Source of the DNA: Pontibacter actiniarum
GTDB taxonomy: Bacteria; Bacteroidota; Bacteroidia; Cytophagales; Hymenobacteraceae
DNA length: 64,000 nucleotides
Assembly: GCF_003585765.1 (NCBI RefSeq)
Contig: NZ_CP021235.1
Coordinates: 4,030,001 to 4,094,000 of the forward strand
Direction of reading: 5' to 3'
The notes beneath the pieces were generated by a model. It was not told the origin of the DNA and made no database searches. It saw only the letters and a list, made by a program, of their open reading frames with translations. The translations under genes and the position numbers were made by a program. Of this stretch, positions 27,030 through 34,297 are shown piece by piece. Numbering within the stretch: the first letter of the stretch is position 1; each line of letters starts with the position of its first letter.

Positions 27030-28877
27030 TTACAGTAAGTTAAATACTGAAATGCCGCTTTTTAGTTGTTCCAGCTTCGGTTTGATGTTCTCGTCGAGAA
27101 GGTAGCGCGGTTTGATGGGCACCGGGCGGAGCACATTGCGGTACATCAGCTCCTGCACAATCGGGATATAGTCCTGCCGGATTTTACCGATGAGCAGCGG
27201 CTCCAGCTCGTGGCCCTCCTTCAGGTAGCTGAGCAGGTGCACCAGCCCCCGCAGGTACACGGCATCCTTGGTGAGGCCCCCGCCGCGGTGCACGCGCATG
27301 GTTACGTCCCAGGCTGTTTCATCGTCGAAGTGGTACGCATCCTTTAGCCGCCGGAAGTTATCTACAAAACTGCAGCCCTTGGTGAGGTGGTAGACTGAGA
27401 CCACGCGTGCCGCCAGAATCCGCATTCGCTCCTGGTCCAGCCCGCCCACGAGCCACTCGCTCAACACCGCCAGGCCCTCCTGCAGCTCCTCGTAGCCGGG
27501 GCTGCCCACATAGAGCTGGTGCAGCGGCTGCGCCTTTCCGTTGAAGTAAGTGAGAATGTGTGTGCCGACCTCGTGCTGGATCAAGGCCTGGGCGCGGTGG
27601 CGCGGTATTTTGGCGTCGGTGCCTACGTTTAGCCGCCCTTTGGAGACGATCAGCCCCACAACGTCGTCGCGCACGTCCACACCCGAGTCCAGCGCGGGGT
27701 ACTGCTCCTTCAGGAACGCGATCTCCCGCTCCGCCTGCGCCACAAACTCCGGAAGGGGAATGAGGTCGGTGTTCACATCGCGGGCCGGCGCTGGCAGGGC
27801 CGCTAAAATGCCCTCTGCGACTTTCAGCAGCTGGTCGTCCACGGTGCCGTAGAGCTGCATGCTGCTGTACAGAAAGTCGGGGCTGTTGCGGTCGGCCAGC
27901 ATGGTCAGCATCTTGTCCAGCTCGTGGCGCTTGTCGCGGAACAGGTAGCCCAGCGTCGGGTCGTCTACTTTCTCAATGGAGATGTTGTAGAGCTTCCGCT
28001 TGAGCTGGTCCGCGTCAATGGGCATGAGGCGGTAGTGGAAGGTAGGCTGCTTTTTGAACCTAGCCTTCTTAAACTCTGCCCAGGCCTCGTTGTTGTTCAC
28101 CGGCGTTACCAGCAGCAGGAACCGGAACTGATCGCTGATGCTGGTCAGCTGCTTGTCGATGCGCCACACCACGCGGTTCACCGCCTGCCGCCCCAGCGCC
28201 TGGAAATGCACGGGGTGGTGCGTGGTCTGCACGCTTACAAAGTCGAAAACTGTTTTTTTGATGGCGTTGGCCACTTTCTCGCGGAGCGTGCGCAGCAGCA
28301 GGGGGTAGATTTTGCCGGTGGCGGTGTTTTTGTAAACCGGCTTTAGCTGCAGCCCCAGCATCAGTACGGCGTGCTTTTTAAGGTCCTCCTCGGGCATGAG
28401 GCAGCGTGGCTCCTGCAGTAGCTGCTCGTTAGAGCCCGTTTCCACAGAGGTGCGGATGTCGCTGAGCTTTACGCCCTGCAGCTCCTTTACGATGGCCTGC
28501 ACGGTGGTAGGCAGCTGCTTCTGCGGGCCAAGCACTTTGAACAGCGGAACGTCTGCGGCGCTTGTAGGGGCGGCCATCAGCTCTATGATCATAAAAGCAC
28601 CGAACTTGTCCGCCATGCTTTTGGCTATACTTTGCACAAGAGGCCGCAGCTCCTCCGTACGCTCCTCGTGCGAGATAATGTAGGCGGCGTTGGCTTTCAG
28701 AAAGTCGGCGGTGGGGTGGTCGGGCTGGCCGGCAGGGTGGCGGAAAAGCACCAGGAAGGGCAGGGGCCTGTCGATGTAGATCAGGCCGCCCTGCGGCAGC
28801 CGCCGGTGTACCTGCTTGCCGCGCTTCAGACTGCGGGTGATTTTCTGGATAAAGCTGTCGGTTATACTTTCAATCAT
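27030..28877 (-). CDS. QEGLA-motif (DUF1704) putative zinc carboxypeptidase
   Basis: 615 residues from the ATG at 28877 (an upstream in-frame start at 28943 adds 22 poorly fitting residues). It carries the family hallmark LQEGLAVLSEW (about 465) and a zinc-type HEVGTH (H-E-x-x-x-H, about 435-440). This is the bacterial 'flavohemoglobin expression-modulating QEGLA' family, homologous to eukaryotic KIAA0895/MATCAP proteins. MATCAP is a tubulin tyrosine carboxypeptidase using a HExxxH motif. By inference this protein removes a C-terminal residue or cleaves a small peptide or amide. It sits between an amidohydrolase gene and an ATP-grasp ligase gene. Confidence 0.85.
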   Translation of the reverse strand: MIESITDSFIQKITRSLKRGKQVHRRLPQGGLIYIDRPLPFLVLFRHPAGQPDHPTADFLKANAAYIISHEERTEELRPLVQSIAKSMADKFGAFMIIELMAAPTSAADVPLFKVLGPQKQLPTTVQAIVKELQGVKLSDIRTSVETGSNEQLLQEPRCLMPEEDLKKHAVLMLGLQLKPVYKNTATGKIYPLLLRTLREKVANAIKKTVFDFVSVQTTHHPVHFQALGRQAVNRVVWRIDKQLTSISDQFRFLLLVTPVNNNEAWAEFKKARFKKQPTFHYRLMPIDADQLKRKLYNISIEKVDDPTLGYLFRDKRHELDKMLTMLADRNSPDFLYSSMQLYGTVDDQLLKVAEGILAALPAPARDVNTDLIPLPEFVAQAEREIAFLKEQYPALDSGVDVRDDVVGLIVSKGRLNVGTDAKIPRHRAQALIQHEVGTHILTYFNGKAQPLHQLYVGSPGYEELQEGLAVLSEWLVGGLDQERMRILAARVVSVYHLTKGCSFVDNFRRLKDAYHFDDETAWDVTMRVHRGGGLTKDAVYLRGLVHLLSYLKEGHELEPLLIGKIRQDYIPIVQELMYRNVLRPVPIKPRYLLDENIKPKLEQLKSGISVFNLL

Positions 28878-29063
28878 TCCTAATTTATATGTAAAGACAA
28901 AGGCGGTTGGGTTACGGGCTATTTGGCAAAGGACTTTTGACAAAGGACAGGAGGGGCATTAGAGAAAAGCTCTTGCCTGTCGAGCGCGCCTTTACTGCCT
29001 GTTACGTGCCACGCGGAGCCTCCTTTGTCCTTTACCTAGCAGTAGTCCTTTGTCACAACAAAG

Positions 29064-29870
29064 CTATACCTGGCACACCTGTGCCAGTGCCTCCTGCACG
29101 GGTTTGGTGCTTTGCTGCAGCGCCTGCTTTATCTCCTGTACCTGCTCCTGATCCGGCTCCCCGGTCCACTCATCCATAAAGAACTTCTTAAACTCGATGC
29201 TCATCACGCACACTTTGTCGCCGAAGGTGTCGTGGATCCAGCGCATAAAGTGGCCGCCCTCAAACTTGATGTTCTCGCGCACGTCCAGTTTTCGGCCCTG
29301 GTAATTGTAGTTGCCCAGGCTGTGGATGAGCGCCTCCACCACCGGTGCCCACTTTTCGCGGTTCATGTTGCCCGTGCCGATGTTTACCTCCGGGTTCTCC
29401 TCCGGGTTGGCGGCAGGCCCCTGCGGCCCCTCGCGGCGGTGGTTATAGGTGTGCAGGTCGTATATTACAATGCAGCCGTGCTCCTCAATAAGCTTTGTCA
29501 GCATCAGCTTTACATCCTGGTAAAACTTCTCGTAGCGCATCATTGACTCCTGCGCCATGTCCTCCGGCAGGTCCTCTTTCCATACCTGCAGGCCCCAGGC
29601 GTCGTCGGGTGTGCGGTAAATGGCTTTTTCGGGCGGGCGGTTCAGGTCGAGTTCAAAGCGGGAGTAGTGGCCCACCACCTGGTTGTCGGTAATGCCCACC
29701 CACTCTGAGGTGAAGGGGTCCTCCTCGCGCAGCCGCTCGTCTGAGGTAAGGTTAAAAAGGCTCTTGAGGTTGTGGCGCACCTGGTGGCCATCGTGGATGG
29801 CTGTGGCTACCAGGGGGCTGTTGCCGCGGCTGAGGGTATAGTATACTGTATCTACTTTTGTCTGTGTCAT
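29064..29870 (-). CDS. N-formylglutamate amidohydrolase-family protein
   Basis: 268 residues from the ATG at 29870; upstream codons to 30002 overlap the divergent promoter and rhomboid start and are rejected. FGase-type features are SPLVATAIHDG (zinc-binding region, about 18-28), HYSRFELDLNRPPE (about 68-81), IVIYDLHTYNHRREGPQG (about 129-146) and NIKFEGGHFMRWIHD (about 207-221). FGases are zinc hydrolases of the carboxypeptidase-like fold that release formate or an acyl group from Glu; the natural substrate here is unknown. First gene of the three-gene cluster, with a 186-base gap before the QEGLA gene. Confidence 0.85.
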   Translation of the reverse strand: MTQTKVDTVYYTLSRGNSPLVATAIHDGHQVRHNLKSLFNLTSDERLREEDPFTSEWVGITDNQVVGHYSRFELDLNRPPEKAIYRTPDDAWGLQVWKEDLPEDMAQESMMRYEKFYQDVKLMLTKLIEEHGCIVIYDLHTYNHRREGPQGPAANPEENPEVNIGTGNMNREKWAPVVEALIHSLGNYNYQGRKLDVRENIKFEGGHFMRWIHDTFGDKVCVMSIEFKKFFMDEWTGEPDQEQVQEIKQALQQSTKPVQEALAQVCQV

Positions 29871-29884
29871 AGCGTTTCTGTTGT

Positions 29885-29896
29885 GTACAATTGTAC
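29885..29896. promoter_or_regulatory. 12-bp palindrome upstream of the cluster
   Basis: GTACAATTGTAC, a perfect palindrome 14 bases upstream of the FGase ATG. It also contains TACAATTG, a near match to TAnnTTTG. Candidate operator/promoter. Confidence 0.4.
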
Positions 29897-29945
29897 CCTT
29901 TCCGACAGCTGAAGGTTGTATCGGGCGGCTGCTGCGAAGTTCTGC

Positions 29946-29976
29946 TTTGAGCTTGGCGGCGGACTGCCTATTTTTG
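29946..29976 (+). promoter_or_regulatory. Promoter TTTG-N19-TATTTTTG for the rhomboid gene
   Basis: TTTG at 29946-29949 and TATTTTTG at 29969-29976 with exactly 19 bases between. The ATG is 19 bases downstream. Confidence 0.7.
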
Positions 29977-29995
29977 TCTCTCAAACCCATAACAC

Positions 29996-31294
29996 ATGGC
30001 AACAGACTATACCGCGCAGGCCGAGGCGCTTAGTACAGAGCAACTGCAGGGCGTACTGCACATGCACACGCAGTATGAGCCGCAGGCCGTGCTCGCCGTA
30101 CTTGCAGAGCTGGAGCGCCGGGGAGTGCCCGTGGCGCAGCCGGAACAGCTGAAGCAGGAGCTACTGCAGGCGCAGGAGCCGCCGCAGCCGGAAACGCTGG
30201 CACAGAAGGGCAGGGGCTTCCTGCAGGTCTTCGTGCCGAAGCCGCACTACTTCGTCACCCCGATCCTGCTAAACCTGAACCTGCTGGTTTTTGTGGCCGG
30301 GGCGCTGCTTGGGGTGCACGTGCTGGACCCGGACGCAGCGCGGCTGGTGGAGCTGGGGGCAAACTTTGGCCCCTACACACTCACCGGTGAGTGGTGGCGC
30401 CTGCTCACAAGTATGTTTTTGCACGGAGGGCTGGTGCACCTGCTGTTCAACATGGTGGCGCTCGTAAACATCGGGACGCAGCTGGAGGCCCTGGTGGGGC
30501 GTGTGCAGTTTGTGCTGGCGTACGTTCTCTGCGGCCTGGCGGGCAGTGTTGTCAGCCTCTGGTGGACCAGCCCCGAGGTGAGTGTGTCTGTGGGAGCGTC
30601 GGGCGCGATCTTTGGGATGTTCGGGATGCTGCTGATGGTGCTCCTGCTGGAGCGAGAGCTGGACTGGAAAAGCAAGCGCGCCATCCTCGGCAACATGGTG
30701 TTTGTGATCGGCATTAACCTGGCCTACGGCATGCGCGGCGGCATCGACAACGCGGCCCACATCGGCGGGCTGTTGGCGGGGGTGGTCTTCGGCAGCGTGC
30801 TTTTGCTGCGCTCGGGGCGCTACATCACCCAAGCGTACGGAGCAGTGGGCAACGCCATTACCGTGGCGGCTGGAGCGTTGGTGTTGTTGGTATGGTTCCT
30901 GCAGATTCCGTTTACGGGCACGGTGCGGTATGTGTATGTGATGGAGGAGGTAGGGGAACTGGAGCGATCTGCCCTGGAGGCCGCCCTGGCCCTGGATGCT
31001 GCGGGCGACACGTATAAGCCGGAGGAGGTGCTGCCGCTGCTGGAGCAGGGCGTCCGGGCATGGGAGGCGAGTGAGGTGCTGCTGGAGAGCGTAGACGACG
31101 CCCCGGCTGGCGAGGAGAAGCGCGTTGCCACCATGCTGGACTATGTGCGCCTCCGCAAGCTGTCGTACCAGTTGCTGCACGATGACATGGCGGCTGGCCG
31201 GCCGCTCATGCACCCCAAGCAGCAGCAAATGATGTCTGCCATCAGTCATTTTGCCGCGCAGCTGCAGGGCCGCGATCCTCGGGAGGAGCGGTAG
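29996..31294 (+). CDS. Rhomboid protease with N- and C-terminal extensions
   Basis: 432 residues. About 1-80 is a soluble, Gln/Glu-rich region (ELERRGVPV, QAQEPPQPE). About 85-310 is a rhomboid core: FLHGGLVHLLFNMVAL, catalytic Ser in SVGASGAIFG, catalytic His in DNAAHIGGLLAG, and YGMRGG. About 311-432 is a soluble helical tail. The N-terminal segment resembles a small helical module found before DUF/rhomboid proteins in this phylum; the tail is unrecognised. Larger than the rhomboid at 18840 and clearly not a recent duplicate. Confidence 0.9.
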   Translation: MATDYTAQAEALSTEQLQGVLHMHTQYEPQAVLAVLAELERRGVPVAQPEQLKQELLQAQEPPQPETLAQKGRGFLQVFVPKPHYFVTPILLNLNLLVFVAGALLGVHVLDPDAARLVELGANFGPYTLTGEWWRLLTSMFLHGGLVHLLFNMVALVNIGTQLEALVGRVQFVLAYVLCGLAGSVVSLWWTSPEVSVSVGASGAIFGMFGMLLMVLLLERELDWKSKRAILGNMVFVIGINLAYGMRGGIDNAAHIGGLLAGVVFGSVLLLRSGRYITQAYGAVGNAITVAAGALVLLVWFLQIPFTGTVRYVYVMEEVGELERSALEAALALDAAGDTYKPEEVLPLLEQGVRAWEASEVLLESVDDAPAGEEKRVATMLDYVRLRKLSYQLLHDDMAAGRPLMHPKQQQMMSAISHFAAQLQGRDPREER

Positions 31295-31470
31295 AAGGCA
31301 GCGGCCAGTGCAATGTTTTTTACTGCCAAAGAAGAAAGTTGGCCACAAAAACAGCCTTAACACAGCCTATAAAAATATGTGCAAACATCATTTGGATTAT
31401 AGAGGAAGAACTATGTAACTTGATGAGAGGCAATATAGTATTACTACATTGTACCCTACCATGATAGCTT

Positions 31471-31644
31471 ATGACAAAGTTATACAAGCCTTCTCTCTTG
31501 ATTGTGAGTGTACTGCTGCTGGCCTTACTCATGCACTTCCTACGTGAGGGAGCCGTCCAGCCGATGCACCTTCTGAGCCCGGTGCTGCTCTTTGCAGCGG
31601 GTATTGCGGCGGGTGTGCTGCTAAAGCCGACGGTGGCAGGCTGA
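31471..31644 (+). CDS. 57-aa double-TM protein
   Basis: Starts MTKLYKPSLLIVSVLL and ends KPTVAG. Two hydrophobic helices (about 8-24 and 34-51) joined by a short charged turn (LREGAVQPM). No family known. Reading is continuous and the gene fits tightly between the rhomboid gene and the zinc-ribbon promoter, whose TTG lies 6 bases after this stop. Confidence 0.55.
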   Translation: MTKLYKPSLLIVSVLLLALLMHFLREGAVQPMHLLSPVLLFAAGIAAGVLLKPTVAG

Positions 31645-31649
31645 GCGGC

Positions 31650-31679
31650 TTGCATTTAGGCCGTAGCCTTTTACCTTTG
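31650..31679 (+). promoter_or_regulatory. Promoter TTG-N19-TACCTTTG for the zinc-ribbon gene
   Basis: TTG 31650-31652, TACCTTTG 31672-31679, spacer 19. The -7 box ends 5 bases before the ATG, predicting a leaderless transcript. Confidence 0.6.
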
Positions 31680-31684
31680 CAGCC

Positions 31685-31885
31685 ATGGCTACTCCCCAAC
31701 ACCCCGCAACTAAAACCTGCCCCAACTGCGGAGCAACAGTACCTGCAGGCGCTCCCATGTGCCCGGAATGCGGAGAGCCACTGCAGACCAACGGCACCCC
31801 GTGGTACAGCAATTTAACCCCCACCGAAGTCTTTCTGATGATCCTCGGGAGTATCATGCTGGCAATAGGGCTGGTCGCTGTCTAG
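31685..31885 (+). CDS. Zinc-ribbon membrane protein, 66 aa
   Basis: An N-terminal zinc ribbon with two knuckles (CPNCG at about 12-16, CPECG at about 26-30) is followed by a polar linker and one C-terminal TM helix (about 47-64, EVFLMILGSIMLAIGLVAV). Tail-anchored topology with a cytoplasmic ribbon is likely. No partner suggested by the context. Real because of the paired CxxC motifs and the well-formed promoter. Confidence 0.8.
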   Translation: MATPQHPATKTCPNCGATVPAGAPMCPECGEPLQTNGTPWYSNLTPTEVFLMILGSIMLAIGLVAV

Positions 31886-31898
31886 GCTGTTAAAAGTT

Positions 31899-32260
31899 CC
31901 CCGCTTCCTCAACCGTTGCGCCTGCCTGCGCGACGCTTCCACCTCTTCACCGTTCTGCAAGTACAGTTTCAGGTTGCCGCTGAATCAGGGTTCTATGCGC
32001 CTAAACCTGTTTCAGGTTGATGGCCTGCTGCGGCTGGCTCTGAAGAAAAGCTTTGGGGCGAGGCGCTGGCTCGTGTCGTTGAACGTTCGCTGGATCAGGG
32101 GCTTTGCTTCCGGAAAGTACACGCGGGTGTAGTTGCCTTTGCCGGTTACCGCTCCTTTGAAAGCAGTAGGCGTATACTTTGGGCAGGCCTGTACTTGCCT
32201 GAGCACCAGCAGGGGCGCCGGTATACTTGCAGGGGAGGGTTTGATAAAGTTTTTCACCAT
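31899..32260 (-). pseudogene. Decayed LytTR-type DNA-binding regulator
   Basis: LytTR-like fragments occur in order but in different minus-strand frames. They are: GKGNYTRVYF (about 32137-32113) and LFFRASRS (about 32050-32027) in the frame from the ATG at 32260; QAINLKQV then a stop (about 32028-32005) in a second frame; and NLKLYLQNGEEVEASRRQAQ (about 31975-31916) in a third. These correspond to the EGNYT, F-x-R-x-H/S-R-S, N-L-x-x-V and D/NG-x-x-x-x-SRR positions of LytTR domains. At least two frameshifts separate them, so no full domain can be made. Confidence 0.65.
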
Positions 32261-32354
32261 TACATGTTGGCGAATGGTTTATACTTGTGGCTGCTTTCCT
32301 GGGCAGGTACAGCACGGCTCCTGTCCAACAAAGTATGCTGAATGGTTGTAACGT

Positions 32355-32786
32355 ATGGCGAGTGGTAGAAACAAAGAAATAGGAGTGGCTCCTGACAGAA
32401 GCCTTGGCAGGTACAGCCTGGTGCAGACGCTCCTGCACCCGGTTTTTATACTATGCCTGATACTGGCATGTGCCAACCAGGTGCTGGAGCTAAACAAAGT
32501 ATACATCTGGCCACTGCACACGCACGCAGATGATTTGCTGGCGCTGCCGCTTACGCTTACTGTTGCGTTGGCTGCTGAACGTGCCTACTTCAGAAATCCC
32601 TGCTTTACACTTCCGTTGCACTATACTTTGCTGGCCGTGCTTCTGTTTAGTGTCGTGTTCGAGGGGCTGCTGCCGCTGCTGCACACCAGGTATACTGCCG
32701 ACTGGTGGGACATACCTGCCTATGCCGTCGGGGCGCTTGTTTTTCAGCTAACCCTAAACAAGCCTTTAAGAGGGGTAGTAAAATAA
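32355..32786 (+). CDS. Small integral membrane protein with HADD motif
   Basis: 143 residues, four TM helices. Conserved-looking positions: WPLHTHADDLLALPLTLTVA (about 52-71), FEGLLPLLHTRYTADWWD (about 101-118) and YAVGALVFQL. Related Bacteroidota proteins are, from memory, labelled 'magnesium citrate secondary transporter', a label I regard as unreliable. The pattern of polar residues in helices (H-x-H-x-D-D, D-W-W-D) could bind a metal. The start could be later, but residues 1-20 are plausible cytoplasm. Confidence 0.65.
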   Translation: MASGRNKEIGVAPDRSLGRYSLVQTLLHPVFILCLILACANQVLELNKVYIWPLHTHADDLLALPLTLTVALAAERAYFRNPCFTLPLHYTLLAVLLFSVVFEGLLPLLHTRYTADWWDIPAYAVGALVFQLTLNKPLRGVVK

Positions 32787-33025
32787 TTTATTGTTTCTGT
32801 TATACTTTAGCGTGTATTTACTATCTTAGATCAAGCTTTCTGTGCCTTATGCCGGTACTGCCGTAGATAGATAGCGCCTTCGCTGTGCCTGCCCTGGCTA
32901 GCCGGGGAGCCCTGTAGAAAGCAGAGCCGTTTTATGCGGAGGTATAAACCTGCTTTTTCCGGACAGAGGTGGCGCAGGCCAGGCGGGAGTAGCGCGGGGA
33001 AGGAGTGAATTTTTTGAGCCCCGAG

Positions 33026-33052
33026 GCAACCTTTCCTGCGCTGCTACATCTT
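33026..33052 (+). promoter_or_regulatory. ECF-sigma-type promoter (GCAACC-N15-CATCTT)
   Basis: GCAACC (33026-33031) and CATCTT (33047-33052) resemble the AAC-type -35 and CGTC-type -10 of extracytoplasmic-function sigma promoters, with suitable spacing. They lie 71 bases before the GIN protein start. No TAnnTTTG promoter was found in this 337-base gap. Confidence 0.45.
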
Positions 33053-33062
33053 TAGGTGTATA

Positions 33063-33087
33063 GGCAGCAGCTAGAGAGGCTGCTGCC
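33063..33087 (+). other. Stem-loop in the GIN-gene leader
   Basis: ggcagcagc / gctgctgcc, nine base pairs, loop tagagag; just after the predicted ECF start site and 35 bases before the ATG. It lacks a T-run, so it is not a terminator. Possible mRNA stabiliser or attenuating structure. Confidence 0.4.
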
Positions 33088-33122
33088 AGTGACGCATCAT
33101 CAATCAAACTACGCACATAACT

Positions 33123-33848
33123 ATGAGCATTAAAAAGATTTACACAGCTACGTTCGGCGTTTTTGCGCTCGCTTTTTTGCTGTTCAGCACATCAGCCGTA
33201 ACAGCGCAGTCGCTTCGCGGTAACAAGCAAATGACCACCCAGAACAGAAAAGTGTCCGGCATCAAGGGGATTGATGTGAGCGGCGGCTTTGTGGTGGAAC
33301 TGACGCAGGGCAGCAACGAAGGCGTGCGCCTGGAGGCCGAGGAAAACCTCATCGACAACATTAAAACCGAGGTGCGTAACGGTATCCTGCACATCTACAA
33401 CGACAAGAGCATCAGCACGAATAAGGGCATGAAGGCGTACGTTACCCTAAAAGACCTGGAGCGCATCGACATCAGCGGGGGGGTGAAGGTAACCGGCAAC
33501 TCCAACTTTAAAACGCCGTCCCTGAAGATGGACATGAGCGGCGGCTCACACGTAAAGCTGACGGTAGACACCGAAAAGATAAACGCTGACATGAGCGGTG
33601 CCAGCAAAGTGGAGCTGCTGGGCAAGGCCGACGTAATGCATATGGAAATGTCCGGCGCATCGAGGGTAGACGCCTCTGAGCTGGAGGCGCGCGAGGTGAA
33701 GGTGCAGGCCAGCGGCGCCAGCAATGTGAAGGTGTTCGCCAAGGAAGCACTGGATATAAACGCCTCCGGTGCCTCGGCAATTTACTATAAAGGCAGCCCG
33801 AACATCACCTCAGATGTGTCGGCGGCGGCCAGAGTATCCAGGCTGTAA
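33123..33848 (+). CDS. Secreted head-GIN domain (DUF2807) protein
   Basis: 241 residues with a signal peptide ending near STSAVTAQS. The remainder is a repetitive beta-helix-like domain with reiterated S-G-G/A-S steps: VSGGFVVEL, ISGGVKVTG, MSGGSHVKL, MSGASKVEL, MSGASRVDA, ASGASNVKV, ASGASAIYY. This is the DUF2807 / GIN domain, exported in Bacteroidota and of unknown function. The predicted ECF promoter suggests envelope-stress-type control. A strong terminator follows. Confidence 0.9.
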   Translation: MSIKKIYTATFGVFALAFLLFSTSAVTAQSLRGNKQMTTQNRKVSGIKGIDVSGGFVVELTQGSNEGVRLEAEENLIDNIKTEVRNGILHIYNDKSISTNKGMKAYVTLKDLERIDISGGVKVTGNSNFKTPSLKMDMSGGSHVKLTVDTEKINADMSGASKVELLGKADVMHMEMSGASRVDASELEAREVKVQASGASNVKVFAKEALDINASGASAIYYKGSPNITSDVSAAARVSRL

Positions 33849-33870
33849 AGACAGCATAAGCTACTGCTGC

Positions 33871-33903
33871 AAAAAAGCAGCCTCGGTTCGGGGCTGCTTT
33901 TTT
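33871..33903 (+). terminator. Terminator after the GIN gene
   Basis: aaaaaagcagcc / ggctgctttttt, 12-bp perfect stem, loop tcggttcgg. Confidence 0.85.
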
Positions 33904-33975
33904 GTTGCCTATCCTTTCAGCATGCCTGCCCGTATAGCTAAACTGCAGAAAACGAACCTATAAAACAGTAAAGCT

Positions 33976-34242
33976 ATGAGCGACTCTAAAAAGACAACAG
34001 ACCATAAAGAAATCAAGAAGTGGGCCGAGGAGCATGGTGGCGTACCCAGTGTGATCAAAGGCACTGAAGACGACGGCGGTGGGGAAGGCGTGCTGCGCAT
34101 TCACTTCCCGAAGAAGAGCGACGATAACAGCAGCTTCGAAGAAATCAGCTGGGATGAGTTCTTCAAAGAGTTTGAGAACAGCAAGCTGGCCCTGCTCCAT
34201 GATCCGGATGGCGTTTTTAACAAACTGGTAAGCCGGGATTAA
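33976..34242 (+). CDS. 88-aa acidic hypothetical protein
   Basis: Soluble, strongly charged. Core GVLRIHFPKKSDDNSSFEEI followed by SWDEFFKEFENSKLALLHD. Short proteins of this pattern (K-x-W-x-E-x-x-G, I-S-W-D-E-F-F) are widespread in environmental bacteria as hypothetical proteins, sometimes mislabelled glucan-branching enzymes; no enzyme motif is present here. Flanked by terminators on both sides, so a single-gene unit. Confidence 0.75.
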   Translation: MSDSKKTTDHKEIKKWAEEHGGVPSVIKGTEDDGGGEGVLRIHFPKKSDDNSSFEEISWDEFFKEFENSKLALLHDPDGVFNKLVSRD

Positions 34243-34245
34243 CGC

Positions 34246-34285
34246 AAAAAAGGGGCCTGTGCTATACTTGCACAGGCCCTTTTTC
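34246..34285. terminator. Bidirectional terminator with TATACTT loop
   Basis: aaaaaggggcctgtgc / gcacaggcccttttt hairpin (one-base bulge). It ends the 88-aa gene (+) and the metallo-beta-lactamase gene (-). The loop is exactly tatactt. Confidence 0.8.
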
Positions 34286-34297
34286 CTTGTAACAAAG

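Noticed and set aside
28877..28943. Upstream start for the QEGLA protein
   Set aside because: The extra 22 residues do not resemble the family N-terminus; the Met at 28877 begins the conserved part.
30269..31363. Antisense open frame over the second rhomboid gene
   Set aside because: His/Gln-rich shadow of a GC-rich coding region; rhomboid motifs are on the plus strand.
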